A stretch of DNA of 64,000 nt from Bombus terrestris (Eukaryota > Arthropoda > Insecta > Hymenoptera > Apidae). Shown piece after piece: positions 56,466 to 64,000 of this stretch. Position numbers and translations under genes: made by a program. The notes under the pieces were generated by a model. That model was not told where the DNA came from and did no database searches. It was given only the letters and a program-made list of their open reading frames with translations. The stretch covers positions 5,137,501-5,201,500 of the forward strand of contig NW_025963548.1 of NCBI RefSeq assembly GCF_910591885.1, written 5' to 3'. The stretch's first letter is position 1. Each line of letters opens with the position of its first letter.

Positions 56466-59400
56466 TATACTACTACGTTATAACGTATAACGGTATATTG
56501 CACCACTATATGATGTATAACGTTATATTGCATCACTATAGTACGTATAACGTTATATACTACTACGTTATAACGTATAACGGTATATTGCACCACTATA
56601 TGATGTATAACGTTATATTGCATCACTATAGGATGTATAACGTTGTATTCTATTATGTTATAACGTATAACGTTGTATTCCATCACTATAGGACGTATAG
56701 CGTTATGAACTATTACGCTAGAACGTATAACGCTATATTGCATCACCATGTGACGTATAACGTTTTGCACTAATACGTAATAACGTATAGCGTTACATTG
56801 CATCACTATATGACGTATACCGTTATGAACTATGACGTTATTACACATAACGTTATATTGCGTTACTATAGGACGTTTAACATTATAAACTATTACATTA
56901 TAACGCAAAACGTTATTTTGCATCACTATATGACGTATAACGTTTTGAACTAATACGTAATAACTTATAACGTTATATCGCATCACTATATGAAAGATAC
57001 CGTTATGAACTATTACGTTATGAAGAAATAACGTTATATTGCATCACTATAGGACATATAACGTTATATTGCATCACTACATGACGTATAACGTTATGAA
57101 CTATGACGTTATAGCACATAACGTTATATTGCATCACTATAGGACGTATAACGTTATATATTATTGCGCTATGAAGGAATCACTTTATATTGCATCACTA
57201 TATGATGTATAACGTTATATTGCACCACTATAGGACGTATAACGTTATAAACAATTGTGTTATAATGTATAACGGTATATTGCACCACTATATGATGTAC
57301 AACGTTATATTGCATCACTGTATGACGTATAATGTCATGTACTATTCCGTTAGGAAGGATAAACGTTATATTGCATCACTATATGGCGTATAACGTTATA
57401 TTGCATTACTATAGGACGTATAACTTTATAAACTATTGTGTTATAATGTATAACGGTACATTGCACCACTATATGTTGTATAACCTTACATTGCATCACT
57501 ATATAAAGTATACCGTCATGACCTAATACATTATAAGGTATAACGTTATATTGCATCACTATATGAAGTATATCGTTATGAACTATTACATTATAACGCA
57601 TAACGTTATATTGCATGACTATATGACGTATAACGTGTTGTACTATTACGAAATAACGTATAACGTTATATTGCATCACTATACGAGGTATATTGCTATG
57701 TACAATTACGTTATGAAGGAATAACGTCATATGGCATCACTATATGACGTATAACGTTTTGTACCCTTACGCAATAACGTATAACGTTACATTGCATCAC
57801 TATAGGACGTATAACGTTATATTGCATCACTATATGACGTATAACGTTATGAACTATGACCTTATAACACATAACGTTATATTGCATCACTATAGGACGT
57901 ATAACGTCATATTGCATCACCATATGACGTATAACGTTATGAACTATGACGTTTTAACACATAACGTTATATTGCATCACTATATGACGTATAACGTTAT
58001 ATATTATTGCGCTATGAAGGAATAACATTATATTGCGTCACTATATGACGTATAACGTTATATTACATTACTATAGGACGTAAACGTTATAAACTATTGT
58101 GTTATAATATATAACGGTATATTGCACCACTATATGATGTATAACGGTATATTGCGTCACTATATGACGTATAAACTTTTGTACTATTACGTTATAACGT
58201 ATAACGTTATATTGCATGACTACAGGACGTATAACGTTATATTGCATCACTATAGGACGTATAATGTTATAAACTATTGTGTTATAATGTATAACGGTAT
58301 ATTGCACCACTATATAATGTATAACTGTATATTGCATCACTGTATGACGTATAACGTCATGTACTATTCCGTTATGAAGGAATAACGTTATATTGCATCA
58401 CTATATGACGTATAACGTTATATACTGTTGCGCTATGAAGGAATAACTTAATATTGCATCACTATATGACGTATACCGTTATAACCTATTGTGCTGTAAT
58501 GTATAACGTTATATTGCACCACTATATGATGTATAACTGTATATTGCATCACTATATAACGTATCACGTTATATTACATTACTATAAGACGTATAACGTT
58601 ATAAACTATTGTGTTATAATGTATAACGGTATATTGCACCACTATATGATGTATAACGGTATATTGCGTCACTATATCACGTATAACGTTTTGTACTATT
58701 ACGTAATAAAGTCTAACATTATATTGCATCACTATACGAGGTATAACGTTATGTCCAATTACGTTATGAAGGAATAACATTATATTGCCTCACTATATGG
58801 CGTATATTGTTTTGTACTATTACTTGGTGACGTCTAAAGTTATATTGCATCACTATAGGAGGTAAAGCGTCATATACTATTGCGTTATAATATATAACGT
58901 TATGTTGCATCACTATATGACGTATAACGTTATGGACTAATACATTATAACGCATAACGTTATATTGCATCACTATATGAAGTATTCCGTTATGAACTAA
59001 TACATTATAACGCATAACGTTATATTGCATCACTACATGACGTATAACGTTTTGTACTATTACGTAATAACGTATAACGTTATATTGCATGACTATAGGA
59101 AGTATAACGTTATATTGCTTCAGTATAAGACGTATAAAGTTATAAACAATTGTGTTATAATGTATAACGGTATATTGCACCGCTATAAGATGTATAACGT
59201 TACATTGCATCACTATATAAAGTATGCCGTTATGATCTAATACATTATAACGCATAACGTTATATTGCATCACTATACGAGGTATAACGTTATGTACAAT
59301 TACGTTATGAAGGAATAGCGTTATATTGCCTCACTATATGACGTATATTTTTTTGTACTATTACTTAGTGACGTCTAACGTTATATTGCATCACTATAGG

Positions 59401-59989
59401 ACGTAGAGCGTCATATACTATTGCGTTATAATGTATAACGTTATATTGCATCACTATATGAAGTATACCGTTATGAACTATTACATTATAACGCATAACG
59501 TCATATTGCAACACTATATGACGTATAACGTTTTGTACTCTTACGCAATAACGTATTACGTTATATTGCATCACTATAGAACGTATAACGTTATATGGCA
59601 TCACTATATGACGTATAATGTTATGAACTATGACGTTATAACACATAACGTTATATTGCGTCACTATATGACGTATAACGTTTTGTACTATTACGTAATA
59701 ACGTATAACGTTATATTGCATGACTATAGGACGTATAACGTTATATTGCATCACTATAGGACGTATAACGATATAAACTATTCTGTTATAGTGTATAACG
59801 GTATATTGCACCACTATATGACGTGTACCGTTATGAACTATGACGTTATTATACATAACGTTATATTGCATCACTATAGGACGTATGACGTCATATTGCA
59901 TCACCATATGACGTATAACGTTATAATCTATGACATTATAACGTATAACATTATGTTGCATCACTATAGGACGTATAACGTTATATACT

Positions 59990-61370
59990 ATTACGTTATG
60001 ACGCATAACGGTATATTGCATCACTAAAGGAGTATAACGTTATATTGCATTACTATATGACGTATAACGTTATGAACAATTACGTTATAACGCATAACGT
60101 TATATTGCATCACTATATGACGTATAACGTGTTGTACTACTGCGTAATAACGTATAACGTTATATTGCATCACTATACGAGGTATAACGTTATGTACAAT
60201 TATGTTATGAAGGAATAACGTTATATTGCCTTGCTATATGACGTATATTGTTTTGTACTATTACTTAGTGACGTCTAACGTTATATTTCATCACTATAGG
60301 CCGTATAGCGTTATATACTATTGCGTTATGACGCATAACGGTATATTGCATCACTAAAGGAGTATAACGTTATATTGCATTACTATATGATGTATAACGT
60401 TATGAACTATTACGTTATAACGCATAACGTTATATTGCATCACTATATGACGTATAACGTGTTGTACTACTGCGTAATAACGTATAACGTTATATTGCAT
60501 CACTATATGACGTATAACGTTATGAACTATTACGTTATAACGCATATCGTTTTATTGCATCACTATATGACATATAACGTTATACACTATTGCGTTATAA
60601 CATATAACATTATGTTGCATCACTATAGGACGTATAACGTTATATACTATTACGTTAAGACGTATAACGCTATATTGCATCACTAAAGGAGTATAACGTT
60701 ATGTTGCATTACTATATGACGTATGACGTTATGAACTACTACGTTATAACGCATAACGTCATATTGCATCACTATAGGACGTATAACGTTATATTGCATC
60801 ACCATATGACGTGTAACGTTATATGCTACTACGTTATAACGTATAACGTTATATTGCACTACTATAGGACGTTTAACGTTATGAGCTATTACGTTATAAC
60901 GCATAACATTATATTGCACCAGTATATGACGTATACCGTTATACACTATTACGTTACAACGTATAACATTATGTTGCATCACTATAGGACGTATAACGTT
61001 ATATACTATTACGTTATGACGTATAACGCTATATTGCATCACTAAAGGAGTATAACGTTATATTGCATTACTATATGATGTATAACATTATGCACTACTA
61101 CGTTATAACGCATGACGTTATATTGCATTACTATAGGACGTATAACGTTATATTGCTACACTATATGAAGTATAACGTTATGAAATATTACATTATAACG
61201 TGTAACGTTATATTGCATCACCATGTGATGTATAACGTTATATTGCATCACTATAGGACGTATAACGTTATATTGCATCACTATATGAAGTATACCGTTA
61301 TGAACTATTACACTATAACGCATAACGTTATATTGCATCACTATACGAGGTATAACGTTATGTACAATTA
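59990..61370 (+). repeat. ~330-bp higher-order repeat, four irregular copies
   Basis: The 29-bp marker monomer CACTAAAGG recurs at 60,022, 60,352, 60,681 and 61,040, spacings of 330, 329 and 359 bp (11-12 monomers). A related marker (CACTAAATGAG) lies near 61,910. Neighbouring monomers are partly conserved in order. This period differs from the 692-bp unit of the left array. Confidence 0.72.
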
Positions 61371-62279
61371 CGTTATGAAGGAATAACGTTATATTGCCTC
61401 ACTATATGACGTATATTTTTTTGTACTATTACTTAGTGACGTCTAACGTTATATTGCATTACTATATGACGTATAACGTTATGAACTATTACGTTATAAC
61501 CCATAACGTTATATTGCATCACTATATGACGTATAACGTGTTATACTACTGCGTAATAACGTATAACGTTATATTGCATCACTATACGAGGTATAACGTT
61601 ATGTACAATTATGTTATGAAGGAAAAACGTTATATTGCCTTACTATATGACGTATATTGTTTTGTACTATTACTTAGTGACGTCTAACGTTATATTTCAT
61701 CACTATAATACGTATAGCGTCATATAGTATTGCGTTATAATGTATAACGTTATATTGCATCACTATATGACGTATAACGTTATATGCTACTACGTTATAA
61801 CGTATAACGTTATATTGCATCACCATGTGACGTATAACGTTATATTGCATCACTATATGACGCATAACGTTATGACCTATTACGTTATAACGCATACCGT
61901 TATATTGCATCACTAAATGAGTATAACGTTATATTGCATTACTATATGACGTATAACGTTATGAACTACTACGTTATAACGCATAACGTTATATTACATC
62001 ACTATAGGACGTATAACGTTATATTGCATCACTATATGACGTATAACGTTATATGCTACTACGTTATAACGTATAACGTTATATTGCATCACTCTATGCC
62101 GTATAACGTTATATTGCATCACTATATGAAGTATAACGTTATGAAATATTACATTATAACGTGTAACGTTATATTGCATCACCATGTGACGTATAACGTT
62201 ATATTGCATCACTATAGGACGTATAACGTTATACTGCATCACTATATGACGTATAATGTCATATACTATTCCGTTATGA

Positions 62280-64000
62280 AGGATTAACGTTATATTGCAT
62301 CGCTATGTGGCGTATAACGTTATATTGCATTACTATAGAACGTATAACGTTATAAACTATTGTGTTATAATGTATAACGGTACATTGCACCACTATATGA
62401 TGTATAACGTTACATTGCATCACTATATAAAGTATGCCTTTATGATCTAATACATTATAAGGTATAACGTTATATTGCATCACTATATGAAGTATACCGT
62501 TATGAACTATTACATTATAACGCATAACGTTATATTGCATCACTATACGAGGTATAACGTTATGTACAATTACGTTATGAAGGAATAACGTTATATTGCC
62601 TCACTATATGACGTATATTTTTTTGTTCTATTACTTAGTGACGTCTAACGTTATATTGCATCACTATAGGACGTATATTGTCATATACTATTGCGTTATA
62701 ATGTATAACGTTATATTGCATCACTATATGACGTATAACGTTGTGAACTATTACATTATAACGCATAACGTTATATTGCAACACTATATGAAGTATACCG
62801 TTATGAACTATTACATTATAACGCATAACGTTATATTCCATCACTATATGACGTATAACGTGTTGTACTATTACGTAATAACGTATAATGTTATATTGCA
62901 TCACTGAACGAGGTATAACGTTATGTACAATTACGTTATGAAGGAATAACGTCATTTTGCAACACTATATGACGTATAACGTTTTGTACTCTTACGCAAT
63001 AACGTATAACGTTATATTGCATCACTATAGGACGTATAACGTCATATATTATTGCGCTATGAAGGAATAACTTTATATTGCATCACTATATGATGTATAA
63101 CGTTATATTACATTACTATAGGACGTAAACGTTATAAACTATTGTGTTATAATGTATAACGGTATATTGCACCACTATATGATTTATAACGGTATATAGC
63201 GTCACTATATGACGTATAACGTTTTATACTATTACGTAATAACGAAACGTTGTATTGCATCACTATATGACGTATAACGTTATGAACTATGAAGTTATAA
63301 CACATAGCGTTATATTGCGTCACTATATGACGTATAACATTATATTACATTACTATAATACGTATAACGATATAAACTATTGTGTTATAATGTATAACGG
63401 TATCTTGCACCACTATATGATGTATAACGGTATATTGCATCACTATAGGACGTATAGCGTTATATCGCATCACTGTATGACGTATAATGTCATGTACTAT
63501 TCCGTTATGAAGGATTAACGTTATATTGCATCGCTATATGGCGTATAACGTTATATTGCATTACTCTAGGACGTATAACGTTATAAACTATTGTGTTATA
63601 ATGTATAACGGTACATTACACCACTATATGATGTATAACGTTACATTGCATCACTATATAAAGTATGCCTTTATGATCTAATACATTATAAGGTATAACG
63701 TTATATTGCATCACTATATGAAGTATACCGTTATGAACTATTACATTATAACGCATAACGTTATATTGCATCACTATACGAGGTATAACGTTATGTACAA
63801 TTACGTTATGAAGGAATAACGTTATATTGCCTCACTATATGACGTATATTTTTTTGTACTATTACTTAGTGACGTCTAACGTTATATTGCATCACTATAG
63901 GACGTATATTGTCATATACTATTGCGTTATAATGTATAACGTTATATTGCATCACTATATGACGTATAACGTTGTGAACTATTACATTATAACGCATAAC
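62280..64000 (+). repeat. 1,231-bp-offset duplication, second copy cut by window end
   Basis: 62,280-62,769 matches 63,511-64,000 at an offset of 1,231 bp, with shared landmarks AGGATTAACG, TATAAAGTATGCC, TAATACATTATAAGG, ATATTTTTTTGT and GTTGTGAACTATTACATT. The second copy continues beyond the window. Confidence 0.85.

Larger units (their letters stand above)
56466..64000 (+). repeat. Right satellite array, diverged monomers
   Basis: About 250 monomers of the same two families in the same orientation as the left array, open at the window end. Monomers are less uniform. 29-bp forms occur (CACTAAAGGAGTATAAC; TAGGACGTAAAC) beside the 30- and 31-bp ones. A variant series is frequent here that I did not see on the left: ATACGAGGTATAACG, then GTACAATTACG, then GCCTCACTATATG and TTAGTGACGTCTAAC. 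The open frames on both strands are again by-products of the period. Confidence 0.95.

Noticed and set aside
1..64000. CRISPR array
   Set aside because: Repeats of about 30 bp are adjacent, with no unique spacers, and there are no cas genes. This is a tandem satellite.
1..64000. Ribosome-binding sites (GAAGGA before TTG/ATG) as evidence of bacterial genes
   Set aside because: GAAGGA is part of the 31-bp monomer and recurs throughout the array. The sequence is a eukaryotic-type satellite.

Overview
This window is almost entirely one AT-rich satellite DNA, interrupted once by a 3.8-kb island of non-satellite sequence. I see no convincing protein-coding gene, rRNA or tRNA. A very large, layered satellite plus LTR-type insertions points to a eukaryote. 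An insect, possibly a hymenopteran, is my best guess, but this is weak inference: the nested LTR only feels like insect Ty3/Gypsy material, and there is no diagnostic gene.

Layout. (1) 1-52,679: left satellite array of about 30-bp monomers, all in one orientation, interrupted by a 500-N gap at 14,589-15,088. (2) 52,680-56,465: island of 3,786 bp. It starts TGT, ends ACA, and is flanked by a 4-bp direct repeat, ATAT. Removing it with one ATAT copy restores a perfect 30-bp monomer, so it looks like an insertion into a once continuous array. It holds a degenerate minisatellite, AT microsatellites and a probable nested solo LTR (55,059-55,995; TGTC...GACA, flanked by TATATA on both sides). (3) 56,466-64,000: right satellite array, same orientation, more diverged, with its own variant cassettes; it runs off the window.

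Satellite architecture. Two monomer families, about 70% identical to each other (21 of 30 positions), are mixed with 31-bp variants. They build higher-order repeats at several scales: 692 bp (23 monomers, two of them 31 bp), a 2,924-bp super-unit, tandem duplications of 1,658, 1,295 and 542 bp, and dispersed kilobase blocks copied at offsets of 4,457, 4,637, 5,423, 5,541, 6,115 and 9,107/9,607 bp. Copies are nearly identical in the first 25 kb and drift apart toward the island and in the right array. Monomer junctions form a 12-bp palindrome, and the sequence is CpG-rich despite about 30% GC.

Many long open frames on both strands are a by-product of the 30-bp (10-codon) period and should not be annotated as genes. 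The most interesting observations are the layered repeat hierarchy with dense dyad symmetry (a centromere or heterochromatin candidate), the insertion with a readable empty site, the nested LTR, and the gap whose flanks join seamlessly when the Ns are removed.
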